Shown one piece after another: positions 33,687-42,268 of a DNA stretch of 64,000 nucleotides (positions are counted from its first letter, which is position 1; every line of letters begins with the position of its first letter). Location: positions 1 through 64,000 of the forward strand of contig JAEYSV010000057.1 of NCBI GenBank assembly GCA_023434365.1. The letters are read 5' to 3'. The position numbers and the translations under genes were made by a program. This stretch comes from Bacillota bacterium. GTDB taxonomy: Bacteria > Bacillota > Clostridia > Lachnospirales > Lachnospiraceae. The notes beneath the pieces are model-generated. The model saw nothing but the letters and a program-made list of their open reading frames with translations. It had not been told where the DNA came from and did no database searches.

Positions 33687-35174
33687 ATGCAAGAAGACAT
33701 AAAACTTAGAGGAATAAAGCATGAAGTAATGTATCAAGTAGCAAAGGCGGCCTATGAGGGAACATTGAAAGAGAGAATTGAGGAGATACCTTATGAGATG
33801 ATACCAGGTCCTCAAGCAAATTTTCGGTGTTGTATCTATAAAGAACGAGAAATCATAAGACAAAGAGTCAGATTGGCTCAAGGAAAATCACCAAGCGCTA
33901 ATAAAGACAATAAAAATATTGTACAAGTAATTAATTCAGCTTGTGAGGGTTGCCCAATTACAAGGTTTACCGTGACAGATAACTGCCAAAAATGTATGAG
34001 TAAGCGTTGTCAGGAAGCGTGTAACTTTGGAGCGATATCAATGACAAAAGACAGAGCTTATATTGATCCAACAAAGTGTAAAGAATGTGGAAAATGTGCC
34101 ACTGCTTGTCCGTATAATGCAATTGCGGATTTAATGCGTCCATGTAAAAGAAGTTGTCCGGTAGACGCAATAACAATGGATGATAACAACATTGTTAAAA
34201 TTGATGAAGAGAAGTGTATTCATTGTGGAGCATGCATTAAGGATTGTCCTTTTGGAGCAATAAGTGACCGGTCGTTTCTTGTAGATGTCATTAATATGAT
34301 TAAGAGCGGTAAACCAGTATATGCATGCGTTGCGCCTGCGATAGAGGGGCAGTTTGGGGCAAATGCAACGATAGGAGTTCTCAGACAGGCGATGATGGAG
34401 CTTGGTTTTAAGGATATGTTTGAGGTGGCAATTGGAGCTGATATGGTTGCAAAGGCGGAAGCACAGGAGTGGATAGAGGCATATGAGCAAGGTAAAAAGA
34501 TGACAACTTCTTGCTGTCCTGCATTTGTAAACATGATACGGAAACATTATCCAGAAGTACGAAAGTACATGTCAACAACAGTTTCACCTATGGCAGCAAT
34601 AGCAAGAATGGTTAAAGTCATGAACAAAGATGCAATTGTAGTATTTATTGGCCCGTGTATTGCCAAAAAAAGTGAAGTATTAGAAGATGTAACTCAGAAT
34701 TCTGCTGACTATGCACTAACCTTTGAAGAATTAGATGCAATGTTTCGAAGTAAGTCTATCGATTTAAATAATAATGCTAATTCTTTACAGCAGGCAAGTA
34801 TTTATGGTAAGCAGTTTGCAACATCAGGAGGAGTTACCAAAGCTGTGTTAGAGGCAGTTAGAGAAGGTCTAGTTATACCATGCGATCAAACCGAAAAAAA
34901 GACAAAGGATGTAAAAGAGGTTACGGTAAAGGAGTGTAATGGTGCACTAGAGTGTAAAAAAGCACTACTACTACTTAAATTAGGGCGTTTACCAGAAGAT
35001 TTTATAGAAGGTATGGTTTGTGAAGGTGGTTGTATTCAAGGACCGGGAACGAAAGTGCAAGGATTAACTGCAACTAAAGATCGTGCAATGCTATTAAAAG
35101 AAGCGGATCAGAGAACAATGAAAGATTCATTGGGTGGATATTCTGCTTACGAGATTTCTTTACATAGAAAATAA
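33687..35174 (+). CDS. [FeFe] hydrogenase, group B-like, monomeric
   Basis: 495 residues. A Cys-rich N-terminal part holds an unusual CEGCPI ... CQKCMSKRCQEAC block, then ferredoxin sites CKECGKC and CIHCGAC separated by an extra CKRSC segment. The H-cluster domain reads TSCCPAF, GPCIAKK and MVCEGGC, keeping both the relay-position Cys and all ligands. It lacks the plant-type 2Fe-2S domain and the extended small-subunit tail of HydA. Electrons probably come from ferredoxin. Last gene of the HydS operon, so its expression is tied to the sensor and phosphatase. Confidence 0.88.
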   Translation: MQEDIKLRGIKHEVMYQVAKAAYEGTLKERIEEIPYEMIPGPQANFRCCIYKEREIIRQRVRLAQGKSPSANKDNKNIVQVINSACEGCPITRFTVTDNCQKCMSKRCQEACNFGAISMTKDRAYIDPTKCKECGKCATACPYNAIADLMRPCKRSCPVDAITMDDNNIVKIDEEKCIHCGACIKDCPFGAISDRSFLVDVINMIKSGKPVYACVAPAIEGQFGANATIGVLRQAMMELGFKDMFEVAIGADMVAKAEAQEWIEAYEQGKKMTTSCCPAFVNMIRKHYPEVRKYMSTTVSPMAAIARMVKVMNKDAIVVFIGPCIAKKSEVLEDVTQNSADYALTFEELDAMFRSKSIDLNNNANSLQQASIYGKQFATSGGVTKAVLEAVREGLVIPCDQTEKKTKDVKEVTVKECNGALECKKALLLLKLGRLPEDFIEGMVCEGGCIQGPGTKVQGLTATKDRAMLLKEADQRTMKDSLGGYSAYEISLHRK

Positions 35175-35207
35175 GATTATATGACAACGACTAGATGATA
35201 AAGTACA

Positions 35208-35236
35208 TTTTACTCAAAAATCTCCTACGCTATACT
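35208..35236 (+). promoter_or_regulatory. Possible promoter of the orphan TIM-barrel-like gene
   Basis: TTTTAC (35208-35213), 17-bp spacer, TATACT (35231-35236), 75 bp before the ATG. I see no terminator between the hydrogenase gene and this point. Confidence 0.45.
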
Positions 35237-35310
35237 AAATATAACCAAACTAACTTGTTTTTTCTTGAGTTAAAGCGGATGACACGATAGTAAGATAAGG
35301 AGATGAAACA

Positions 35311-37041
35311 ATGGGGTTTTACAAAAATTTTAAAACAGTCGTATATTGTGTTAGTGAATGGGCTCAACACGTGACAAAAGAACAATTGCTAAATGAGATT
35401 GCTTTTTTTCAAAAATATGTGGGCGTTGACAAGGTATATCTGGAACCATTTCGAGGGACAGTGGCAAGCAAAGAACAGATAATTATGATTAAAGACACGT
35501 TTACTGAGAATGGAATTGAGGTTGCAGGTGGAATAACTACAGTGACTCCAAATCTGAACGATGAAGACGCGAAAAGACAACGTTTATTTACAACTTTTTG
35601 TTATAGTAATGAACCTATGAGAAATCGTTTAAAAGAGATGGTAGAATATACAGCTAGTTTCTTTGATGAGTTTATCATTGACGACTTTTATTTTACACAG
35701 TGTATGTGTGAGGATTGTCAAAAAGAAAAAGGAGATAGATCCTGGGAAGATTATCGCCTGGGTAAAATGGTAGAAGTAAGTAACAACCTTGTATTAGGTC
35801 CTGCTAAAGCAGTTAATCCGAATGTTAAGGTTACGATTAAATTCCCTAATTGGATGGAAAGCTATCAGGAAACAGGTTATAACCCTGCAATACAAACAGA
35901 TATGTTTGATATGATTTATACGGGAACGGAAACAAGACATGCAGGTCAGACAGACCAACATCTTCCAAGATATTTAAGCTACTCATTGATGCGATATATG
36001 GAAAATCATGCGCCGAGCAAAAATGGCGGTGGCTGGTTTGATCCTTTTGAATGTTATCCGATTGATACTTATCTAGAGCAGGCATATCTTACTGCTTTCT
36101 CTAGACCGCGCGAAATGATGATGTTCTGTTGGAGTGCATTATATAATAATAAGGTAGTGACTCCATTAGGATTTCAAATGCAAAAAATTGATGAGATCTT
36201 AACGGAGATTGGAAAACCTATTGGTTTGCCGGTGTACTTGCCACACAATGCCCAAGGAGAAGATCATCTAGAAGACTACCTCGGAATGGCAGGAATACCA
36301 TTTGAACCTACACCAGTATTTGACCATTCAGCAAAAGAAATCTTTTTAACAAGCGCAGCATTAAATGATGTGGATATTGTGGATAAATTAAAAAATTATG
36401 TCCGTGAAGGTGGAAAAGCTGTAGTAACTAGTGGCTTTATGATAGAAGCGTTAAATCGAGGACTTGGAATAGAAGAAATGACATCGATCCGTTACCGTGG
36501 CAGACGTAATGTAGCCAATGAATATATGGTAGCTAACAATTACAAATATGGCATGAACGTTATCTATGGAAAAGAAACGATTGAATTTCCAGTTTTAGAA
36601 CATCGTAATAATGCATCTTGGTCGTTAATCAATGCGGGAAGTGGAGATCACCATGCCTCGATTTTATTAAAGGATACCTATGGAAAAGGACTTTTACTGA
36701 CGCTTGTAGTTCCTGATATGTACTCTTCAATTAAGAAGCTTCCAGATGAGGTTCTTGCAAAAATACGTTTTGAACTACTAGGTGAAGGAGAGGTATATCT
36801 TGAGGCACCAGCTCAAATATCCTTATTTACTTTTGATGATGACACGTTTGGTATTTATTCTTATACAGCAGATCACTGCAGACCGTTAGTTGCCAAAGTG
36901 CATGTAATGAAACAAGTAAAGGAACTGCTAAGAATTGGTGACCGAAAAGAAGTAATCAAGCCACTATATCAAACTGAATTTGAAACGGTATTTGAGGTTC
37001 CAACAATGCCTGGGGATTATTCGTTCTATCGTTTGAGTTAG
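35311..37041 (+). CDS. Unassigned TIM-barrel glycosidase-like protein with a GATase-like second half
   Basis: 576 residues, cytoplasmic, no signal peptide. The first 310 residues look like a TIM barrel, with an IIDDFYF strand end and a Cys cluster CMCEDC near residue 130. The second half (about 330-470) resembles the glutamine-amidotransferase-like trimerisation domain that follows the barrel in GH42-type glycosidases, and a small beta domain ends the protein. I do not recognise the family and will not name a substrate. It is a single gene with an AAGGAG site and its own terminator. Confidence 0.7.
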   Translation: MGFYKNFKTVVYCVSEWAQHVTKEQLLNEIAFFQKYVGVDKVYLEPFRGTVASKEQIIMIKDTFTENGIEVAGGITTVTPNLNDEDAKRQRLFTTFCYSNEPMRNRLKEMVEYTASFFDEFIIDDFYFTQCMCEDCQKEKGDRSWEDYRLGKMVEVSNNLVLGPAKAVNPNVKVTIKFPNWMESYQETGYNPAIQTDMFDMIYTGTETRHAGQTDQHLPRYLSYSLMRYMENHAPSKNGGGWFDPFECYPIDTYLEQAYLTAFSRPREMMMFCWSALYNNKVVTPLGFQMQKIDEILTEIGKPIGLPVYLPHNAQGEDHLEDYLGMAGIPFEPTPVFDHSAKEIFLTSAALNDVDIVDKLKNYVREGGKAVVTSGFMIEALNRGLGIEEMTSIRYRGRRNVANEYMVANNYKYGMNVIYGKETIEFPVLEHRNNASWSLINAGSGDHHASILLKDTYGKGLLLTLVVPDMYSSIKKLPDEVLAKIRFELLGEGEVYLEAPAQISLFTFDDDTFGIYSYTADHCRPLVAKVHVMKQVKELLRIGDRKEVIKPLYQTEFETVFEVPTMPGDYSFYRLS

Positions 37042-37091
37042 TGTAAGAAAATACCATAATTTTGTTGTTGCACAATATTAGTTATGATAAA

Positions 37092-37140
37092 ATATCCTTA
37101 AGAGTAGTGCCAAGAAGGCATTGTTCTTAAGGATTTTTTA
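37092..37140 (+). terminator. Terminator upstream of glpK
   Basis: A long interrupted stem: ATCCTTAAGA and GTGCC on the left, GGCAT and TCTTAAGGAT on the right, followed by six T. It ends the 35311 gene. It lies 50 bp before the glpK start, and I see no clear promoter after it. Confidence 0.85.
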
Positions 37141-37189
37141 AGTAAGGCGTGAATAAGGGTTTAGATGTTATGAAGAAGGAAGGTAAAGT

Positions 37190-38701
37190 ATGAAACAGTA
37201 TTTGATGGCACTTGATCAGGGAACTACAAGTTCCAGGTGTATCATTTTTAATAGACAAGGTCAGATTGTGTCGCAAGCACGCAAAGAATTTACGCAGATT
37301 TATCCAAAGAGTGGATGGGTTGAACATGACCCCAATGAAATATGGTCTTCGCAATTAAGTGTTATGACAGAAGCAATTGCTAGGCATGGAATTGATGTCA
37401 ATGAGATAGCTGCAATTGGAATTACCAATCAGCGAGAAACAACAATAGTCTGGGATAAACGAACAGGAGAGCCTGTCTATAATGCAATTGTCTGGCAATG
37501 TCGTAGAACAGCAGATATGGTGGAAGAATTACGAGCCGAAGGGTTTGATCGTGTTATTAAAGAGAAAACGGGATTATTGATAGACCCTTATTTTAGTGCA
37601 ACAAAAGTAAAATGGATTCTTGACCATGTCGATGGTGCAAGAGAAAAGGCGAATGAAGGTCATCTGCTGTTTGGTACAGTGGATACCTGGTTAATGTGGA
37701 AATTAAGTAAGGGAATAATCTTTGCTACAGACTATACCAATGCATCCAGAACGATGATGTATAATATTCATACATTAAAATGGGATATAGAGATATTACA
37801 AAAACTCCAAATACCTGAAAATATGCTGCCAAAAGTACAGTCTTCTAGTAGTATTTTTGGTGTTACTGATGCCTCATTAACAGGTTCCAATATTCCTATT
37901 ACGGGAGTGGCTGGAGACCAGCAAGCAGCACTATTTGGGCAATGTTGTTTTGAACCAGGGGAAGCTAAGAATACGTATGGAACAGGTTGTTTCCTATTAA
38001 TGAATACTGGTAAGAAGGCTGTGGTTTCGCAAAAAGGTCTATTAACTACAATTGGAATAGGGATTAATGGAACAATAGAATATGCCCTGGAGGGCAGTGT
38101 GTTTGTTGCTGGGGCAGCAATCCAGTGGCTAAGGGATGAATTAAATCTGATTCAAGATGCAAAAGAGACAGAACAACTTGCACAGAGTGTTGATAATAGT
38201 AATGGTGTTTATGTGGTACCTGCGTTTACAGGACTGGGAGCGCCGTACTGGGAGTCTTATGCAAGAGGGACTATTTTTGGACTATCAAGAGGTACAACGA
38301 AAGCACATTTTGTTCGGGCAACGCTAGAGTCTTTGGCTTACCAGACCTATGATGTATTAAAAACAATGGAAGAAGAATCTGGAATACGCTTAGAAACTTT
38401 GAATGTAGATGGAGGGGCATGTGCTAATAATTTTTTAATGCAATTTCAGGCAGACATTTTAGCCTCCAGTGTCAGGAGACCAGAGGTAATTGAAACAACT
38501 GCGTTAGGAGCAGCATATTTAGCTGGTTTGGCTGTAGGATATTATAAAAGTAAAGAGGAGATTAAGAAGAATTTAATCGTAGACCGTATATTCGAACCAG
38601 TCATGGGAGATAAGGAAAGGGAAGATCTACTGTATGGTTGGGCAAAAGCAGTAGAAGGAACTTGTTCCTGGGCAGTAAAGAAGAAAGAAGAGAAGTTATG
38701 A
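37190..38701 (+). CDS. glpK: Glycerol kinase
   Basis: 503 residues, full length FGGY kinase. It phosphorylates glycerol to glycerol 3-phosphate with ATP in the cytoplasm. Visible signatures: DQGTTSSRCIIF at residue 7, ITNQRETT near 80, the WQCRRTA segment, GVAGDQQAALFGQ near 240 and GGACANNFLMQFQAD near 405. The site GAAGGAAGG precedes ATG. The stop codon overlaps the start of the next gene (ATGA). No glycerol facilitator or glpD lies nearby. Confidence 0.95.
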   Translation: MKQYLMALDQGTTSSRCIIFNRQGQIVSQARKEFTQIYPKSGWVEHDPNEIWSSQLSVMTEAIARHGIDVNEIAAIGITNQRETTIVWDKRTGEPVYNAIVWQCRRTADMVEELRAEGFDRVIKEKTGLLIDPYFSATKVKWILDHVDGAREKANEGHLLFGTVDTWLMWKLSKGIIFATDYTNASRTMMYNIHTLKWDIEILQKLQIPENMLPKVQSSSSIFGVTDASLTGSNIPITGVAGDQQAALFGQCCFEPGEAKNTYGTGCFLLMNTGKKAVVSQKGLLTTIGIGINGTIEYALEGSVFVAGAAIQWLRDELNLIQDAKETEQLAQSVDNSNGVYVVPAFTGLGAPYWESYARGTIFGLSRGTTKAHFVRATLESLAYQTYDVLKTMEEESGIRLETLNVDGGACANNFLMQFQADILASSVRRPEVIETTALGAAYLAGLAVGYYKSKEEIKKNLIVDRIFEPVMGDKEREDLLYGWAKAVEGTCSWAVKKKEEKL

Positions 38702-39507
38702 GACAATCAACTATTCGTTTGCTGTGGAGGTATGCTACTTTAGTGGTAATCACAGCAACTGCAATATTTTCTATAATTAATCGATATAAAACAGGAGATA
38801 TGCTAATTTCCTTTTTCCGTGTCTTTTTAGGTATGTTAGTTATTTATTTTGTTGTCATAGGGTATTATAACAAGAAAATGAGAGAGTTTAATTGGGCTTT
38901 TAGTGAGATTGCAGTGAGTTTGCTAAAAGAATGTGATCCTAGTAAATTCTTAAGAAAAGCCGAACTGTTACTAAAGAAGACAAAAAATCTAGAATGTCAG
39001 GAAGTATTACAGGTTAATATTGCATCTGCACAAATTATGAGTGGTAATTTTAAGGCAGCGGAGAATATTTTACATCATATTAAGGACGAAAAATATGAGA
39101 ACCCATTTCTTAAGGTCACAAAATTATATAACTTAATAGTGTGTAACTTAGGTTTAGAAAGACATTCTGAAGCTCAGAATTATTCTGAAGCACTTAAGAA
39201 TGCCCTTAAGAATATTGCACAGAGTAGCCCGATTTACGTATCGGCGTCAAACTATATAAAAGAAACAGAAGCTCGCTTCGCTATTTTGGAGAGAAATTAT
39301 GATAAGGCACTAGAGTGGTATGAAGAATCTTTTGCACAGAAAAGCTATGCTTCAGACCGTGCTAATTGTAAGTACTATTTATCTGTGATCTATGGATTAA
39401 AAGGAGAACCTGAGAAAGAACGTGCATGTTTAGAGTATGTTGTGGAACATGGAAACAAGCTCTACAATGCGGTACTTGCGAAAGAGCGCTTACGTAAAAT
39501 CATTTAG
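38698..39507 (+). CDS. Membrane-anchored TPR-like protein
   Basis: 269 residues from ATG 38698, which overlaps the glpK stop; the in-frame ATG at 38638 lies inside glpK. Two N-terminal membrane spans (about 12-30 and 38-60) are followed by helical hairpins with TPR spacing (GNFKAAENIL, NYDKALEWYEESF). It is probably a scaffold facing the cytoplasm. No link to glycerol metabolism is evident other than coupling. Confidence 0.75.
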   Translation: MRQSTIRLLWRYATLVVITATAIFSIINRYKTGDMLISFFRVFLGMLVIYFVVIGYYNKKMREFNWAFSEIAVSLLKECDPSKFLRKAELLLKKTKNLECQEVLQVNIASAQIMSGNFKAAENILHHIKDEKYENPFLKVTKLYNLIVCNLGLERHSEAQNYSEALKNALKNIAQSSPIYVSASNYIKETEARFAILERNYDKALEWYEESFAQKSYASDRANCKYYLSVIYGLKGEPEKERACLEYVVEHGNKLYNAVLAKERLRKII

Positions 39508-39562
39508 GAAATATGTAGTTTTATAATCTTTTTTGTTTGTTATTTTGCAGTTGGTATTTGCC

Positions 39563-39590
39563 TTGTAATACAAAGTTTTTGTGATATAAT
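39563..39590 (+). promoter_or_regulatory. Sigma-A promoter of asnS
   Basis: TTGTAA (39563-39568), 16-bp spacer, TATAAT (39585-39590). The leader of about 68 nt holds an imperfect hairpin (CGCTTAATTGA/TCAAATTAGCG, 39604-39633). It is too short for a T-box. Confidence 0.65.
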
Positions 39591-39664
39591 AGCAAATAGT
39601 GAGCGCTTAATTGAAGATTTTCTCAAATTAGCGATATATATTATAAGTTTAAGGAGAAACAGAC

Positions 39665-41059
39665 ATGGAGTTAATTACAATACGCGAATTATATTCAAAC
39701 AAAGATGCATATATCGGAAAAACTGTTAGTGTAGGTGGTTGGGTAAGAAGTAATCGTGACTCTAAAACCTTTGGTTTTGTTGTTGTTAATGACGGTACAT
39801 TTTTTGAAACACTTCAAGTTGTATATAGTCAGGAGAAAATTGCAAACTTTTCTGAGATTGCAAAACTAAATATAGGCTCTGCTATTATCGTAAATGGAGA
39901 ACTAGTTGCGACTCCTGATGCAAAACAACCATTTGAAATTCAGGCAGAAGAAATTACTGTTGAGGGTACCTCTACTGCAGATTATCCACTTCAGAAAAAA
40001 CGTCATACATTAGAGTATCTTCGAACAATTTCTCATTTAAGACCTAGAACCAATACTTTTCAGGCGGTATTCCGTGTTCGTTCTTTGATTGCTTATGCAA
40101 TTCATCAATATTTTCAGGATCGTAACTTTGTTTATGTGCATACCCCTCTTATTACTGGAAGTGACTGTGAGGGCGCAGGGGAAATGTTTCGTGTTACCAC
40201 GTTAGACCTTACTAAGGTACCAATGACTGAGGAGGGGAAAGTGGATGTAAAACAGGATTTCTTCGGTAAAGAGACGAACCTTACAGTAAGTGGACAGTTA
40301 AATGGAGAAACTTATGCTATGGCATTTAGAAATATCTATACATTTGGGCCAACATTCCGTGCTGAAAACTCCAATACCACTCGCCACGCTGCTGAGTTCT
40401 GGATGATAGAGCCAGAGATTGCATTTGCAGATTTGAAAGATGACATGATGTTAGCAGAAGGTATGTTAAAATATGTAATTCGCTATGTACTAGAGAATGC
40501 TCCTGAAGAAATGAATTTCTTCAACCAGTTTGTCGATAAAGGATTGCTAGATCGTTTAAGCCATGTTATGAATTCAGAATTTGGTCATGTTACTTACACC
40601 GAAGCAATTGAAATTTTAGAAAAGAATAACGATAAATTTGAATATAAAGTAAGCTGGGGATGTGATTTACAAACGGAGCATGAACGTTATCTGACGGAAG
40701 AAGTATTCAAAAAACCGGTATTTGTAACTGATTATCCAAAAGATATTAAGGCCTTTTATATGAAAATGAATGAAGATAACAAAACAGTAGCGGCAATGGA
40801 TTTGCTTGTTCCAGGAATTGGTGAAATAATTGGAGGAAGCCAAAGAGAAGATGACTATGATAAGCTCACTACTCGTATGAAGGAAATGAGTTTGAACGAA
40901 GAAGATTATGGATTCTATCTTGATCTTCGTAAGTACGGTTCGGTTCGTCATGCTGGATTTGGTCTTGGTTTTGAACGTTGTGTTATGTACTTGACTGGCA
41001 TGAGTAACATTAGAGACGTTGTTCCATTTCCAAGAACAGTAAACAACTGCGAATTGTAA
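39665..41059 (+). CDS. asnS: Asparaginyl-tRNA synthetase
   Basis: 464 residues, class IIb synthetase. N-terminal OB-fold anticodon-binding domain (about 1-110), then the catalytic domain with motif 1 around RSLIAYAIHQYF, motif 2 FRAENSNTTRHAAEFWMIEPE and motif 3 GFGLGFERCVMYL at the end. It charges tRNA-Asn. The site AAGGAG lies just upstream of ATG. Transcribed alone with its own terminator. Confidence 0.96.
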   Translation: MELITIRELYSNKDAYIGKTVSVGGWVRSNRDSKTFGFVVVNDGTFFETLQVVYSQEKIANFSEIAKLNIGSAIIVNGELVATPDAKQPFEIQAEEITVEGTSTADYPLQKKRHTLEYLRTISHLRPRTNTFQAVFRVRSLIAYAIHQYFQDRNFVYVHTPLITGSDCEGAGEMFRVTTLDLTKVPMTEEGKVDVKQDFFGKETNLTVSGQLNGETYAMAFRNIYTFGPTFRAENSNTTRHAAEFWMIEPEIAFADLKDDMMLAEGMLKYVIRYVLENAPEEMNFFNQFVDKGLLDRLSHVMNSEFGHVTYTEAIEILEKNNDKFEYKVSWGCDLQTEHERYLTEEVFKKPVFVTDYPKDIKAFYMKMNEDNKTVAAMDLLVPGIGEIIGGSQREDDYDKLTTRMKEMSLNEEDYGFYLDLRKYGSVRHAGFGLGFERCVMYLTGMSNIRDVVPFPRTVNNCEL

Positions 41060-41069
41060 GAATAATGAA

Positions 41070-41096
41070 AAAAGGCTGTGCAGATGCACAGCCTTT
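41070..41096 (+). terminator. Terminator after asnS
   Basis: A perfect 11-bp stem, AAAGGCTGTGC/GCACAGCCTTT, with an AGAT loop. A second small stem (TCGCTT/AAGCGA, 41121-41139) followed by a T7 run lies 25 bp on and may act as back-up. Confidence 0.85.
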
Positions 41097-41199
41097 CGCT
41101 AAATAAAAGGGATAAACCCCTCGCTTTAGCAGTAAGCGACCTTGTTTTTTTGTTAACACTTTAATTATAGATAGTGACTATTCTATGTGTAATTCATCG

Positions 41200-41679
41200 T
41201 TACATTTTAAAGATTTGTGTTTTATACTTATCTAGGGCAAACAATAATATCATCCCAAAAACTCCACAGGCTACAATCTGACCAATCCCGACAGTTAGCA
41301 TCATAAATGGAATGGAAGCAGATTCAGCGTAAGCATAACTAAGAATCCATGGAACGACTAACATATTAACAACAATCGGAGGGATTGGAACTAGGAATTT
41401 GTTAAAACGTAGTTTGTAGGACATCATAGCTGCTATTAAAGTTGCTAAACTACCAAAAATGAAATCAAGAGGTTCAGCATAGTTTAACATATTCCCTAAA
41501 AAACATCCTACAAATAAACCTGGAATTGCTGCTGGGGTAAAATAAGGAAGAATAGTTAACGCCTCGGAAACACGAACCTGAATGACAGTTCCGCTGATTG
41601 ATTGAAATATCATCAGCAGTACAATGTAAATTGCAGCAATCATCGCTGCTTGCACTAAATAAATAACTTTTTTGTTCAT
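41200..41679 (-). CDS. queT: QueT family queuosine-precursor (preQ1) transporter
   Basis: 159 residues from ATG 41679, which follows CTAAAGGAG; an upstream in-frame ATG at 41727 would lie inside the leader structure and has no site. Five to six membrane spans with the family marks QVRVSEALTILPYF near residue 36 and PGLFVGCFLGNML near 55. It is an S-component-like importer of a queuosine precursor such as preQ1. The leader hairpin with a loop complementary to the ribosome site supports ligand control by preQ1. Confidence 0.88.
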   Translation of the reverse strand: MNKKVIYLVQAAMIAAIYIVLLMIFQSISGTVIQVRVSEALTILPYFTPAAIPGLFVGCFLGNMLNYAEPLDFIFGSLATLIAAMMSYKLRFNKFLVPIPPIVVNMLVVPWILSYAYAESASIPFMMLTVGIGQIVACGVFGMILLFALDKYKTQIFKM

Positions 41680-41688
41680 AATTATCTC

Positions 41689-41731
41689 TCCTTTAGTTTT
41701 GTTTAACGAGTGGAAGGTCTCGAACACTCAG
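41689..41731 (-). promoter_or_regulatory. Probable preQ1-type riboswitch masking the queT ribosome site
   Basis: On the minus strand the transcript would begin with the hairpin GAGTG/CACTC (41729-41725, 41712-41708). Its loop UUCGAGACCUUC contains CCUU, which can pair with AAGG of the ribosome site in the A-rich tail ending ACUAAAGGAG. Size, A-rich tail and pseudoknot resemble class I preQ1 riboswitches, but the loop does not match their consensus exactly, so the class is uncertain. Confidence 0.55.
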
Positions 41732-41737
41732 TTATGC

Positions 41738-41766
41738 ATTATAGACTATAATAATGAAATTGTAAA
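41738..41766 (-). promoter_or_regulatory. Sigma-A promoter of queT
   Basis: On the minus strand TTTACA (41766-41761), 17-bp spacer, TATAAT (41743-41738). Predicted start at about 41731, which is the first base of the leader hairpin. Confidence 0.75.
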
Positions 41767-42181
41767 GATTAGGTGGATGATAAAATTACGGTTATATAGA
41801 GAATAACTAAGGCGCTTCATAGATTGATTTGCTCAATATTCTATTATATAATTAGATTACAAACAGTTCTTATTCCTTCTTAAAGAAGCAAATCTATTAA
41901 GTCATTCTATTCTATATCGCTTTCTTTAAACTTCCCAGTTTTGACTCCGTATTCAGAACTGATTGTATTTTCTTTCCGAAAATATGGTTAACATATCACA
42001 AAAACCTCCTTATTTATTCCAAAGTACATAAGACGTAACGTTGCACCCTTTGGTTATGGAAAGAAAGTAAGAGGGAAGAGGAGTCGCAAAAATAGGTATT
42101 CCGGTTCAAAGCGATAAAGGTTTTGACGAGAGAGTACCTTTTTTGTATAAAAAAGCAGTTCATTTTAACCATATTACATGC
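41767..42181. other. Gene-poor stretch between queT and the GH18 gene
   Basis: No convincing gene. The minus strand carries an AAGGAGG (42011-42005) ten bases before ATG 41994, which opens only a 13-codon ORF. The overlapping frame to 41907 has protein-like codons but no start. This may be a decayed or frameshifted small gene. Confidence 0.4.
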
Positions 42182-42268
42182 TATAATAAAATTGGATAAA
42201 CAGTTAGATAACATTGATTATATTGAAAATACAGAGATAAGTTGATAAGAATTTGGGAGGAACGTAGG

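Noticed and set aside
34131..34547. Long minus-strand open frame opposite the group B hydrogenase gene
   Set aside because: It lies fully within the plus-strand gene, has no ribosome site, and its translation is rich in Cys/His/Tyr as expected for the mirror of ferredoxin motifs.
39591..39664. T-box leader for asnS
   Set aside because: Predicted transcription starts only about 68 nt before the ATG. That is too short for a T-box specifier and antiterminator, and no T-box core sequence is seen.
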